A stretch of 64,000 nucleotides of DNA from Norana najaformis (taxonomy: Eukaryota; Annelida; Clitellata; Crassiclitellata; Hormogastridae), in assembly GCA_964023275.1 (NCBI GenBank), contig OZ029916.1, positions 21,753,889-21,817,888 on the forward strand, written 5' to 3'. Shown here one piece after another: positions 24,301-33,947 of the stretch. The position numbers were made by a program, and so were the translations under genes. The number at the start of each line of letters is the position of its first letter. The first letter of the stretch is position 1. The notes beneath the pieces were generated by a model. The model saw only the letters and a list, made by a program, of their open reading frames with translations, was not told the origin of the DNA and ran no database searches.

Positions 24301-26743
24301 AAATTGCAAAGCATTTACAGCAGCTGCCATGCTTGCTACAGTTGGCAAAATGTCACTATAAAGAGTAGTAATTGTTAAGAAGGTATTTAAATGCTGACAG
24401 TTATGTTTTACTCACAGACACTGAGTTTCTGTTATATTTGATAACTTGATACAAAGTAATACAGCAGGATGATAATTATTGCAAAATTTCTGAATCTCAG
24501 AGATAAATTAGCATTTCCCTGGTCCATGTATAATAGAGACAGAAATCTGATGGGATCTTTGATTAGAGCCACTGTTTCAATGATTACAGTTTTTGAAATA
24601 TTACAAGACTTACAGAATTTCACACTGTAACACCTTTTTATATATTAAGATTGTATGTGACTATGGTGGATATAAGGGACCACTTGTTATGAATGGACTT
24701 AACATTTCTCATAAGCTGATACCTTAAGGAAATCAGGTTAAAAATGACAGGACATTTGGTCAAAAATTTGTATACACTTGTTACAAAATTATAAATTGCA
24801 TATGAAAGTTCAACCTGTCTCTGCTCGATGTTTCCCTAACAGAAATTGGCTGTAACGTAGCATACGGCATAATGGATACAGTTTGTAGTACAATGAACTA
24901 GAGATGTAAATGCATTAATTAGAGGCAAAGATCAATTTCATGGTACTAGGGAAAGACCATATTCGGCTGATACAGTAAGCGATTAGTGGTCCCTTTTCTC
25001 CCCCAAGGGTCACATATATGCAGGGCAAAGAACATAACACAACCAGTTGAGGCTGTGCACTTGTGCATTACCCATGGGGCTGGGCTGTTTTATCGGCTCC
25101 ATGAGACCTAGCAGCTGACCTGCTTGTTTTTGCCCACATCTAATCTGTCAGGAATTGAATTTTTTCATTGGTGAGTTATCCTTCCCTCCATCATGAACTT
25201 GCCAAAAGTTGATTGTCCATCGGTAGGCTTGTCTGACAATACATACAAAGTCTTACTTCTTTTTTATTTAACAAACTCTGTCTTAGGCCAGAATGTAGCC
25301 AAAATGTAGAAGTTTTCAGTCAGTCAGTCGGTCAGGCATTCAATTGGTCGGTTGGTCAGAGTAACATTGAGTGCAAGAAAAGATTTATTGTTTGTTCTGT
25401 TGGCGCTATAAAAGTTTAATTGATCATCTGTAAATGATAGCTAGAATTAGTTTGCTCAACTTTACTGTAAGTTGGAGTTACAATTAGCAGGGACCAGGTG
25501 TGCAGTTCATCACTTACCTTGAAGTCTTGGGTCATAAAATTTTGCCCTGTGGCCATAGCAGAGACAGTTGTGTAGTGGACAGAGCTATTGTGGTCAAGAC
25601 AGACTGACCGTTGGTAGTAGCCTTTTGCACGAATTATTTGCTGGTGGCCATTTTGATTGCAACAGAAATTTTCATTGTCCATCCATTCTTTGTGACTGTC
25701 AAAACTTGGCCAACTTCCCAAAAAATTGGGACACTTACTGCACTATTATGTATGTATATATATATATATATATATACACATACATATATATACACTGTGA
25801 CATGCAGTCCTGTATCAACAAATTAAACACTAGACCTGCTCATGATTGTGCAGCGTTCTGCTGCCAGGAGGAGGGACACTCCCTAGTGAGTGAAACAAGC
25901 AATAACATAGTCTTCAGCCATGAGGACATATCAAGCAGCATGAAACTGAATAAATGAATATGATTCTGGCATATACTGCTCATAATTTAAGGCATTATGC
26001 ACCGAAGCCTAATCCAGGGCTGGGTTCCGGGAGGACAGATGGACTTGCCCCCCCCCCCCTTATTGAGGCAGGAGTGCAGAGGACACACCATGCATTTGTC
26101 CCAATTATACTGACTACATTAAAGTGTCGTTTTCATCAATTTTTCACTTTTAATAGCCCAAAGCCAGTTAAGGGACGAAAGTAAAAGTACATTAGCAACA
26201 CTGAGAAGTGATATAAAAACGTCTGTTGTCTGACATGTCCCCAACTTTTCTAACCAGATAGCTGCCATTGGCCTGATCACAAATCTGTATGTTAAAACAT
26301 ACTGCATAATTATTAAAATATGATAATTTAATAGGATTGTTACTTGATCAGTGAAAATATGCAATAAAACTTCTTCTGCCCTTACCCAAGGCTCATTTAT
26401 AGGCTTCTTTATGTATATTCTGCTGATGTTATCTCTGCTTTGTTTATAATCTGTTTTTTTACTTTACAAAGTGATTGTTCATTTTGACATGCGAGCTGGG
26501 GCAGTTCAAAGCAAAGCTGTTGTTCTAAACGTGTTTGATGTTGTTGTTATTAATTAGGTTCCGGAAAACTTCCGTTATGTCATTCAGGCAACGCTGCGTG
26601 AGTTCTACACATCAATCGTTGCAGAGAAGGATCAGGAGCCATCTTGGAAGAAAGCCATCTACAAGGTGATTGCCCGGATGGATGATCCTGTCCCAGATTA
26701 CTTCAAGAGTCCAAACTGGATGGAACGACTTGCTGATGGATGA
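3670..26743 (+). CDS. prox1: Prospero/PROX homeobox transcription factor (whole spliced gene)
   Basis: Sequence-specific nuclear transcription factor of the Prospero/PROX family, which controls cell-cycle exit and differentiation in nervous and other tissues. The coding exons 3670-6378, 7023-7177, 20972-21116 and 26558-26743 join in frame to 1064 codons plus TGA. Exon 1 carries the weakly conserved N-terminal half, including family motifs: [12 protein letters not shown] at about residue 302, a basic PKRKQY motif at about 359, an amphipathic segment at about 492-516, and EPLPLIV at about 738. Exons 2-4 encode the homeo-Prospero domain (about 905-1062), with [43 protein letters not shown] and PDYFKSPN. 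The protein is longer than human PROX1 (737 aa) because of the N-terminal region, and closer to insect Prospero in size. Introns are AT-AC (644 bp), GT-AG (13.8 kb) and GT-AG (5.4 kb). ATG 3670 is the first start after the in-frame stop at 3643. Confidence 0.95.
6379..6387 (+). promoter_or_regulatory. U12-type (AT-AC) 5' splice site of PROX intron 1
   Basis: The nine bases ATATCCTTT match the minor-spliceosome AT-AC donor consensus exactly, and follow codon TTC in phase 0. No GT donor of reasonable strength in the right phase lies near the end of exon 1. The partner branch site and AC acceptor are at 7004-7022. Confidence 0.85.
6831..6900 (+). repeat. 70-bp direct repeat, copy 1 (inside PROX intron 1)
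   Basis: Begins TAGGGAAAATTATGCT and includes TTTTGCATTGCATAACACAT. Nearly identical to 9372-9441 (roughly 90% by eye), in the same orientation, 2.5 kb apart. No similarity continues beyond either end. Confidence 0.85.
7004..7012 (+). promoter_or_regulatory. U12 branch-point sequence
   Basis: ATCCTTAAC matches the minor-class branch consensus TTCCTTRAC at all but the first base. It lies about 11 bases before the AC acceptor at 7021-7022, inside the tight window U12 introns require. Confidence 0.85.
7023..7177 (+). CDS. prox1: PROX coding exon 2 (start of homeo-Prospero domain)
   Basis: Encodes residues 904-954 plus two bases of Arg955, beginning [20 protein letters not shown] and ending KWFSNF. 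This is the divergent homeodomain with its recognition-helix residues. Donor AG|GTAGGG, phase 2. The start is set by the AC acceptor, which restores the frame exactly to exon 1. Confidence 0.95.
7757..7794. repeat. (GTAT)n microsatellite
   Basis: Tandem GTAT units with a few CGTA variants. Confidence 0.8.
8520..8541. repeat. (CAG)n microsatellite
   Basis: Seven uninterrupted CAG triplets. Confidence 0.9.
8985..9050. repeat. 21-bp tandem repeat
   Basis: The unit GCAGACAGGCAGATCGGAGA (20 bases shown) starts at 8995 and again at 9016, with degenerate GGCAGA/TAGACAGAC continuation. Confidence 0.85.
9372..9441 (+). repeat. 70-bp direct repeat, copy 2
   Basis: Second copy of 6831-6900, in the same orientation, in PROX intron 2. 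Differences cluster at TGTGG versus TCTTG and near the 3' end. Confidence 0.85.
11310..12052 (+). mobile_element. Decayed non-LTR retrotransposon: reverse transcriptase fragment and C-terminus
   Basis: One frame reads [12 protein letters not shown], then [20 protein letters not shown] and INPAKC, the block around the reverse-transcriptase active site. The catalytic (F/Y)xDD has decayed to FLVD. After a gap, 11740-12052 reads [25 protein letters not shown] and [14 protein letters not shown], and ends [12 protein letters not shown] before a stop. I recognise this as the C-terminal tail that follows such reverse transcriptases in marine invertebrate genomes. Stops and frame changes show it is dead. 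A trinucleotide-rich tail follows. Confidence 0.75.
12095..12260 (-). repeat. (AAT)n tract with 3' end of a dispersed element (family A)
   Basis: AAT/AGT repeats run directly into AGCAACTTCTATATAATGTC and TAATGCACAAGGCATTAATGG. The same junction occurs at 41108-41200 and 56105-56240. On the minus strand this reads as an element body ending in a (TTA)n tail. Confidence 0.65.
12640..12760. repeat. (ATT)n / AT-rich trinucleotide tracts
   Basis: Runs of TTA/ATT and ACT triplets flanking a short unique stretch. Confidence 0.85.
13310..13395. repeat. CCT-rich polypyrimidine tract
   Basis: Nearly pure C/T on the plus strand (CCTCCT, CTTCTC units). Frames across it are compositional artefacts. Confidence 0.8.
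18545..18860 (+). mobile_element. LINE reverse-transcriptase C-terminal remnant
   Basis: Reads [22 protein letters not shown], the well-known 'LHWLPV..RI.FKI' block downstream of the RT domain in CR1/L2-like non-LTR elements. Frame-broken sequence follows ([12 protein letters not shown]). 5'-truncated and inactive. Confidence 0.7.
19915..20103. mobile_element. hAT-type MITE, copy 1, with perfect 8-bp target-site duplication
   Basis: Element 19923-20095 (173 bp) has terminal inverted repeats: the left end is CAGTTGTGGATTTAG and the right end reads CAGTGGCGGCTCCAGG on the opposite strand. It is flanked by exact 8-bp duplications GCTCCACT (19915-19922 and 20096-20103). The 8-bp duplication and CAGTGGCG-type termini fit the hAT superfamily. 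It has no coding capacity. A related copy in inverse orientation is at 27319-27492. Confidence 0.85.
20972..21116 (+). CDS. prox1: PROX coding exon 3 (homeodomain / Prospero-domain junction)
   Basis: Completes Arg955 and encodes [20 protein letters not shown] and HYNRNCQIE (to residue 1003). Acceptor TTTTCGACAG|G, donor GAG|GTAAAT, phase 0 at the 3' end. The intron after 'HYNRNxxIE' falls at the start of the Prospero-specific half of the domain. Confidence 0.96.
21478..21560 (+). mobile_element. LINE 3' end (family B), first part of interrupted copy
   Basis: CCAATTCCAAACATCGTCCACC and CATGCCTGACCCTTGGATCTT align with the family-B 3' end seen complete at 40015-40205 and again at 43526-43700. 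Similarity stops near 21560 and resumes at about 22282. Confidence 0.6.
22282..22405 (+). mobile_element. LINE 3' end (family B), second part with GATTAC tail
   Basis: Starts CTATCGATTTTGTTTTGACTG and ends GGCGCTGTGGAAATCTCGAG then TTTACGATTACGATAA, the terminal (GATTAC)n-like tail of family B. It carries a short extra insertion relative to other copies. Confidence 0.65.
25743..25797. repeat. (TA)n/(TATG)n microsatellite
   Basis: Alternating TATG, TA and ATACAC units. Confidence 0.9.
26558..26743 (+). CDS. prox1: PROX coding exon 4 (Prospero domain C-terminus)
   Basis: Encodes [40 protein letters not shown] and [13 protein letters not shown], followed by TGA at 26741-26743. Acceptor TTAATTAG|G, phase 0. 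The whole exon is the Prospero subdomain, and the protein ends two to three residues after the conserved 'FKSPN..E.L' motif, as in the family. Confidence 0.97.
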   Translation, partial: VPENFRYVIQATLREFYTSIVAEKDQEPSWKKAIYKVIARMDDPVPDYFKSPNWMERLADG

Positions 26744-27310
26744 GAAGAATCCTCTATGTGTTTTATGTGTGTTGGATTTTCTGAGCTTTTTGTACTTCTT
26801 TGAGGAGGCCACAGGCATGCCGTGCGGTGTAACTGTGGTGTTAAGGAAAGAGATTTAATGAGGAACAACTTTAGAGACAGTGCACCTGAAGGAGATGCAA
26901 GTCTTCTTGAGTGCAAGCAGTTGAAAGTTGTTTATCAGTACTTCTGTGTTGTTTATACACAAGACTTCATGTTCACAATAGTTGTACTGAGCTTGTTTTG
27001 GAGGTGATGACATTTATTGATCACAGTTTGATTTTCATGTCTGTAGTTGAACCATCTCATTATAGCAGACTTTGAAGACTTGGATGTGATCATGGATACT
27101 TCCTCGTGACCAGTGGTTGGACAGAATGAAAAGGTTTGTGATTTTGAATCTGCAACAATGAGATTCTTGCAAATGGAAGAATAGAATATATTGTATGGGG
27201 TATTGCTCAACAGCAACTTTCACTCATCTGGCATTCAGTTATACTTTGGATGGGCTAAAGGTAACCCCTCCTTTTCTTCTGTCTCTGTTTAAGACTCCAT
27301 CATCTAGGCA
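26744..27310 (+). other. PROX 3' untranslated region and flank
   Basis: Directly after the stop codon, AT-rich, without a convincing coding frame. No canonical AATAAA can be assigned confidently before the MITE at 27319, so the transcript end is undetermined. Confidence 0.5.
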
Positions 27311-27500
27311 GGACGAATCAGTGGCGGCTCCAGGATTGCTTGCATGGGGAGCAAGAGCATTTCTGGAGGGGCGTCACATTCTGGGTCTGGTCTGAGGGGC
27401 ACCGGCATATAACCAAGAGGGGCACCGGCATATAACCAAGAGGGGGCATATAACCAAGAATCGCCCCAGGCCTGTACCTAAATGCGCCACTGGGACTAAT
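27311..27500. mobile_element. hAT-type MITE, copy 2, with near-perfect 8-bp target-site duplication
   Basis: Element 27319-27492 (174 bp) starts CAGTGGCGGCTCCAGGATTG and ends GCGCCACTG. The flanking octamers GGACGAAT and GGACTAAT differ at one base. It is the inverse-orientation relative of 19923-20095. A 23-bp internal motif (GAGGGGCACCGGCATATAAC, 20 bases shown) is tandemly repeated at about 27394-27460. Confidence 0.85.
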
Positions 27501-29480
27501 GTCAAATGTAATGTCGGTTGAAGACTCGGTCCTTTGATGAGTGCAGATGGCTAATTTCTTTCAGCCTTTTTAGATAGATAGTACATCCGCAAGTTTAAAT
27601 AATCTAGAAATTCTTTCTGTTATGCCTCGCATCCGGCCTTCGTGACTCATATTTGAGCTAGAACTGAGCTAAATTACTTCGTATGACAGTTAAACTGGTG
27701 GACCAACTGTAATATACAGACCAGATCGTGTTATCGCTTATTTGTTTGCTGCTGTTTCTGTTGGATTCAATTTTGATGGAAAAATTTGTTTTGACTATTA
27801 TATACTTACGTGAATATATAGGAATTGTTTTATATTGCTTTCATTATTCCTGTGAAATTCAGTAATTCAGTGAATTTTTGTCTTTGTATATTTTCTGTTT
27901 TAAGGTAAACTGTGTTATTTGGAAATCTTAACTTGTAAGATAAAAATGAAAACAAAACTATGGGATGACAGAAACTAAAGGTGACAGTTGTGTCAGGATA
28001 CATCTGGCTTGGAATACTTTTTCAACCTCATCATGACATAAGTATTTATATCAGACAAATTAATTTACAATTAATTACAAATCTTTACAAGTAACTATGA
28101 TACTGAAGATAATGAAAAAGTACTGGAGAGGGTCAGATAACCTAATTTAAACAAGAAATGCAGCATTTACAAGATGTTCCTTATCAACGGATTTATTTGT
28201 AGTGCAAAAAACATTCCCTGCCTTGTAAAACAAACCTACCCTACATAATAGCTAATTAACCATTGGCAGCACATCTATAGCAATATATGTGGCTATATTT
28301 GTCCTGTAAAATTATGAATTTGCAACCAGTTTTCCCATCAATTATTCTGTGTTAACATTTGCCACTATATATCTGAAATTGTTCAATTTATGTACAGCAT
28401 GCTGTTTTATTTCTTCTATTTAAACTGTGTTCAGAAGACTGCTACAAAAAGAATTATTGTTACAGTGTTCACAACATTATGTTTTAAAATGATGTTAATT
28501 GGAACATATGTTCAGTTGTTGTTATGTTTAGACCATTCTGATCTTGAAAGTATATCATACAATAACATTATACGGATTTATACAATGTCTGTGTGATTTG
28601 TTGATTTGAGGAGGAGGAGGTGGTGGTTGTGGAGGATTGCAGTTACGGCACAAAAATTCCAAATTTCCAAATAGATTTTACAAAGATTTTAACGGTATTT
28701 ATATTTCAGATCTAGATCAGATTAAGCTAGAGATAGCACGTATATATGTTGTTTGGTGCGATCTTCTTTGCGTCAGTTTCAGGAAATTAGGGAACCAGCG
28801 TCGCGCCATTAATCATCGGCGCAGACGACTTTCGTGACGTCGCTTATCATACGAAATGCATGCTGGGATTTCTTAGCCGTTGACCGCAAGTTCACAGTGG
28901 CTTGCAATGGTCTCCCGAGAGTCGTTCCAGCAGTCTAGGCTGAACTAATTAATTGGGGTGCTCAAGTCGCTTTATTTGCGTGTTTTTCTTCTATCGATCT
29001 TTCGTCTCTATACGAACGATGTTCGTGCTAAATGACCATTCGATGCAAGAACATTCGACCAATCTCCCAAAGGCTAGGTCTTTCGTATACAGCAGCATCA
29101 AATGGCTATTTTATTCCTGTAGTAGTACAGTCCTAACTCTTTCGGTTGATTTGAAGGAGCAGCCAGTGTACTCGTTCCTATGCCAAAGCAGTCGAGTTTA
29201 TTCAATTTGTGGGGCCTTTCAGTATAAGCTTAGCGTCTGAGGCGTATAGGCCTACTATAGCAAGTTCTTGTAGACCCTTGCTGGCGCTTCTAGTTTTTCC
29301 TGTTTGTGTTTTACTATAAACGACTGTAATTTATGCCTGCTTGTATGGCGCTCCTCCGGGAGTCTTGCTATGACGAATGCCCTGGTCGTGGGCTTATGTC
29401 CTGGATCTCATGTGGGCCTACTTTGCTTATTTTTAGTTCTTGCTGTGCGTGGCACGCACTCTTCCTGTCGTAAAATTCTG
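27501..29480. other. Intergenic, nothing identified
   Basis: AT-rich to about 28600, then a more CpG-rich stretch at 28780-29300 with an ATTAATCATCGGCGC word and a TGACGTCG CRE-like word near 28850. No gene, RNA or element recognised. Confidence 0.5.
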
Positions 29481-29488
29481 CAACCTAT

Positions 29489-29610
29489 GCTATATTTATG
29501 CTGCGCCAGTTCTTTGGAACGAACTCCCAAACAACTTCCGCCAGTTCGCTGATCTTCCATTTTTACCAGTCAATGAGCTCTTCTCCGCGCTGGTCCGTCT
29601 GATGCGGTTT
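29489..29610 (+). mobile_element. LINE C-terminal remnant
   Basis: Reads CAPVLWNELPNNFRQFADLP and ELFSALVRL, matching the 'APxLWNxLPxxIR' block of CR1/L2-like LINE proteins. Short and truncated. Confidence 0.6.
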
Positions 29611-30384
29611 TCTGTGACACTGGAAAAATGGGATATCTACATTTACACGCTGTGTGATAAGTATTGTCCTCTGTACCTTTGAAGTAGGCATATTTACATA
29701 CATTGCATGCATGCTTGCATACGTGCATACATATACGCATATAGCCGTACGCAGCCGTGCGAGCGTCGTAAGGAGAAAGGATGCGATTGGTTGCTGCATT
29801 GCAGCCCATCAACTTCCTCGTTGACCAAAGAAGCTGTTGAAGCTGGCAAGACGCTGACTACGCGCCTTAAGACGTAGCCGCCTGGACGCCTTCTGATTGG
29901 TCAAGATCGCTCAGCCAATGGCCAAACAGACTCGCCACGCAAGCAGAAAAGAAAACATTAGCTCTAGCAAAAGCCACACGAATTACGTGTAGGGGCCTAT
30001 ACTAAAATGATTGGGTCTACCTTTGTTCTTTTAACAACAACAGCCAACAGGAGATGACGTGAATTAATTTCATGTTTAGGCCTATGTACGTAAGCATGTT
30101 CGCATCGATGCATGCGGTCTATTTTAGCAGAGATTTATATAGCGTCTTTAAGATGTTGCAACTAAGGCTGTCTACATATGTCTTCTGCCCATAGACTACA
30201 GCCCCGAGATTATTTAGCTCTTCGACGTCAAACAAGGATTTAAAAATAGGCGCTGTATAAATGCTTATAAAATAAAGACTCAAGTGATTCTATAAAAAAA
30301 CCTATTTAAAATATGTATTAAATATATTTGCTTAAAGGATGGCATACAATAATATCTGCCGGATGCGATTTGTAAGAGAATTTA

Positions 30385-30574
30385 GAGCAAGCTCCCCTAC
30401 TGACCTCCCCCAGTCCGCTTTTCATTCCCTTTTTCTCCTGTCAATAGGCCCCACGAGCGAGCACTCCTCCGTTTGCCCTCTCTTCTGCAGCCCTTCACTC
30501 AAGAGTGAAAGCCGAACTTTTAAATCTATCTTGTCCTGCTTCCCCTCCCATGACCACCATCACCAATTATTTCC
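30385..30574 (+). mobile_element. LINE family-B C-terminal remnant feeding a minisatellite
   Basis: TTCACTCAAGAGTGAAAGCC and the downstream CACCATCACC correspond to the family-B copy at 39940-40050 (TTCACTCAAGACTGAAAACA, CAAGCACCATCCACCGCAG). The following 3'-UTR segment is amplified as the 73-bp array at 30575-31090. Confidence 0.6.
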
Positions 30575-31090
30575 ACCGTAGCACTATGTTGCTTCCTCCG
30601 GCTTGACCATCCCCGGATTCTGACTTGGTACTAAAACTGACCAACCAACCGTAGCATTATGTTGCCTCCTCCGGCTTGACCATCCCCGGATTCTGACTTG
30701 GTAATAAAACTGACCAACCAACCGTAGCATTATGTTGCTTCCTCCGGCTTGACCATCCCCGGATTCTGACTTGGTACTAAAACTGACCAACCAACCGTAG
30801 CATTATGTTGCCTCCTCCGGCTTGACCATCCTCCGGATTCTGACTTGGTACTAAAACTGACCAACCAACCGTAGCATTATGTTGCCTCCTCCGGTTTGAC
30901 CATCCCCGGATTCTGACTTGGTACTAAAACTGACCAACCAACCGTAGCATTATGTTGCCTCCTCCGGCTTGACCATCCTCCGGATTCTGACTTGGTACTA
31001 AAACTGACCAACCAACCGTAGCATTATGTTGCCTCCTCCGGTTTGACCATCCCCGGATTTTGACTTGGTAATAAAACTGACCAACCAACC
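30575..31090 (+). repeat. 73/74-bp minisatellite, seven units, derived from a LINE 3' end
   Basis: Units start ACCGTAGCATTATGTTGCCT at 30575, 30648, 30721, 30794, 30868, 30941 and 31015, ending GACCAACC at 31090. Spacing is 73 bp, or 74 where CCTCCGG replaces CCCCGG. Variants alternate (GGTACTAA/GGTAATAA, GGCTTG/GGTTTG). The unit resembles the 3' end of the adjacent LINE (CCACCGcAGCcgTcTGactg, GGATTtTGACcTGG). It is not CRISPR: there are no unique spacers. Confidence 0.95.
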
Positions 31091-32137
31091 TTGGGGACTT
31101 GATTTGATATAGCGATAGGAATAAGCTGGTCTTACTGGCGCGGCTTTTGTGTGATTTCGGAGATGTCCGTTTACATTTACTGGTTCGGACTACAGACCGT
31201 GTCTCCCACTGAAGGTACATTTCCCATACATTGCTCTCCGATGCAGAGGCACAGGCGGCGATCTGCCAGATAGGCCTAAGCCTCTCTAGAAACTACATGC
31301 TCTACTGTTAGGCCTACTATTCGCATCTGCAGCTCATACAGAGCTCACAGGCTATAATGATATTGTTTCATCGGCATAATATCTAATTTAGCTAAGCTAC
31401 ACCATAACCCCCTCGCATTAACCCTGCAAGACACCACTCCTCACCACACTCCTGACAGTCTTGTAGAAGCACCGTGTGGTGTTAAGTACAGAACACGTGA
31501 TCATATTCGAAAACGAGAATCGAGGACCAGCCAAAAGACGGGACTTACGATACTTAACATACTCGCTGTGAATCTGACATGCGCCACTAATGAGGTCCTG
31601 CATATGTTTGGATTCATTAAACCCAGAGCACACTTTTCTTGCAGCATGCAGTGACCAGAGCCTGTACACAGGCCACAACATATCGCCTATAGAGATTATT
31701 TTTATCCGGATATCGCTAAGTGCGACTTTCCCAAATAAGTGAAGTCATGTTTCGTGTATACCAGAATGGTGTGTGTTTGTGTGTGCGCTCTGGCGCACTC
31801 AAAGCATATGAGCATGTACACACTGGTCTACATGTAGACTATGCAGCCTGCAGTATGATGTTCGTGTGTAGACCTACATGCATGTGACAGCATGTCACTT
31901 AGTCGGTTATGCTAAACAGCTTTATACTGGTCTGTTTAAATTTTAACAGTAATAAAATAGCAGGGTGTATTTAAATTTCAAAAGTAATCAATTAAGAACA
32001 AATACAGTAATTGTAGCACAACTTTAATTTCCTCACCCGTAGCCGACGTACAGATAAGAATTAAATTTTGGTAAATTCTGGTGCGCATGTGGGCAAAGTT
32101 AAAACTCATCCTGCAGTTTGCATATGTGGGAGAGACA

Positions 32138-32170
<33 letters not shown>

Positions 32171-32280
32171 TAACAATATATGTCTATATATAAGTAGATC
32201 ATAGTTAAAATATAGGCCGTATACATAAGCGTGTCTTTTGCAACAAAGTTTTGCGTGCGTGTATGTGCAATGTATATGCA
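31091..32280. other. Intergenic, nothing identified
   Basis: Mixed unique sequence with a (GT)-rich stretch near 31770 and a (CTGT)n microsatellite at 32141-32170. Short frames on both strands have no recognisable family. Confidence 0.5.
32141..32170. repeat. (CTGT)n microsatellite
   Basis: Seven consecutive CTGT units. Confidence 0.9.
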
Positions 32281-32400
32281 TGTGTGCATTTGTATTTGTA
32301 TCTGTGCATTTGTATTTGTATCTGTGCATTTGTATTTGTATCTGTGCATTTGTATTTGTATCTGTACATTTGTATTTGTATCTGTGCATGTGTGTTTGTA
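32281..32400. repeat. 20-bp tandem repeat, about six units
   Basis: The unit TGTGCATTTGTATTTGTATC is repeated without gaps, with point variants in the last units. It produces threonine/asparagine/glutamine- and cysteine/valine-rich spurious frames. Confidence 0.95.
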
Positions 32401-32488
32401 TGGTTGAGTGGTCACTCTTCCTCTGCTTCACAGATTGAAAAATTGCGACTATAATCGTCCCCGATTCCTTTTCACGCGCAGTACAATT

Positions 32489-33070
32489 ATCCTTTCTTCT
32501 TCTTGTCCCTCATCTTCCTCCTCCTCTAAGCCTCTTCCTCACGCAGCACCTCCTTTACTTTAATCGCTGCACCCCTTCCCACGCTATTCGAGCCCGCTTT
32601 AGGAAACGAAGCAGACGACAATATAATTAGATCTATATATGATCGCTTTCCCGCTTCAGTCTTCGAAAGTCTATCTCCTCTTCCTCCGCTTTCCCTTCAT
32701 CTTTCTCCTCTTAATTCTTATTTACTTCCTCCTCCTTCTCACCTTCCTCCTTCCCTTCTTCCTCCGTATCCCCTCTTCTCTTTCTCTACTTACCTTATAC
32801 AGCTTTGAGTCTTTTCTCTTCCTCCTCCTCCTTCTTCTTCTCCTCCTCCTCCTCCTCCCTTCTTCCTTTTTCTTACAAGCTAAACTTTCCAACTTTTTTC
32901 TTGCTCCTCCTCCACTTCCTCCTCCTCTTAATCTTCCTCTTTCTCCTCCTCCTCTTCCTTTTATTCATTGGCGTGTAAGGATGATAAAGAGGTGGAGAAG
33001 GAACAGTAGGCCTATAAGGACATACTTCTGCTTCTCTTCCTTATCCTTCTATTCCTTTTAATTCTTCTCA
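32489..33070. repeat. Long polypyrimidine (CCT/CTT) tract
   Basis: About 580 bases strongly biased to C/T on the plus strand, with runs of CCTCCTCCT and CTTCTTCTC, broken by a purine-rich island at about 32975-33010. The long leucine/phenylalanine-rich frame at 32639-33061 is a product of this composition. Confidence 0.9.
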
Positions 33071-33920
33071 TCGTTCTTTTCCTACGCCTCTTTTCTCTCC
33101 TTCCGTTCGCCGATCAATACAACTCGCTGCGCAAATTTTATGGAACAGAAAAGGAGAAACACTTAAAACCCTATACAGACCGACAGACAAACAAACAGAC
33201 AGACATACACACAGTGTCACATGAGTAAAAACCGTCTGGACAGTCATGCAGTCATGAAAAAGGAGTAAAACGGTTGGGCTCATTGCTTATATTAACTTCT
33301 TTCAAGTTTCCACACTGGGAACATAATTCTTACCATTATCAATAAGATTTACGCATTTATTTCGCAGAAGCTTTCAAGGAACGCTTTCGGAAGACGAGTA
33401 ATAAAATTGCAAATCTCCGGAGACGGCGCCAGATGGCAGCAATTATTATTAAGACGCGAAAATGTTTCTCTGAAACCGTTATAACGGCCGATTGCTGTGT
33501 TGATCCATATTTACGACGTCGAATAGCAACGAGAGTGCATAGACTAATACTAGGCTACATACGCGCATCTTTTCGTGACATGGTATCATAAAATGGAGCG
33601 CGGATCCGTCAGCTTGGTATAGGCCTAATTATTAATTTATAAATGTTTATTATTTTCTGCAATTTGAGGGAACCGTAATTTTTTCCCAATGGGATCGGTT
33701 GATGGCGTTGAACGTCTATCGCCTTAAGCCGGTAAATTCGACCAACTTGACTCGAAACCTATAGGTTAGGAAGACAACTGTAGGCCTACAAGGCTTGTCA
33801 ACGCCAACACTTAAACTAAACTATGACAAGATCATTCGCCACTGTCATTACCACAACGCTAGCGGTTAGCTTCCGAGAACTCGCTGTAACAACAAAACTG
33901 AGCCCGGAATAAGTGGAGGG
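33071..33920. other. Intergenic, nothing identified
   Basis: Moderately CpG-rich unique sequence with short (ACAG) runs near 33185. No gene or element recognised. Confidence 0.5.
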
Positions 33921-33947
33921 TTTTTGTCGATGTTAGTAGAGAAACTA

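Larger units (their letters stand above)
21117..26557 (+). other. PROX intron 3 (5.4 kb)
   Basis: Contains a LINE 3' end split by about 0.7 kb of other sequence (21478-22405), a CpG-richer stretch at 23280-23820 with YY1- and E-box-like words but no convincing gene, and an (AT)n microsatellite at 25743-25797. Reading frames at 21638-22012 and 24070-24378 match nothing I know. I see nothing else identifiable in 24400-25700 or 25800-26550. Confidence 0.8.

Noticed and set aside
30575-31090. CRISPR-like array
   Set aside because: The whole unit repeats with no unique spacers, in an animal genome.
30584-31220. Repetitive minus-strand frames in the minisatellite
   Set aside because: The 73-bp unit is not a multiple of three, and the frames are by-products of the repeat.
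32099-32454. Thr/Asn/Gln-rich and Cys/Val-rich frames
   Set aside because: Translation of a 20-bp tandem repeat in several frames on both strands.
32639-33061. 140-codon Leu/Phe-rich 'membrane protein'
   Set aside because: The low-complexity polypyrimidine tract gives Leu, Phe, Ser and Pro codons by composition.
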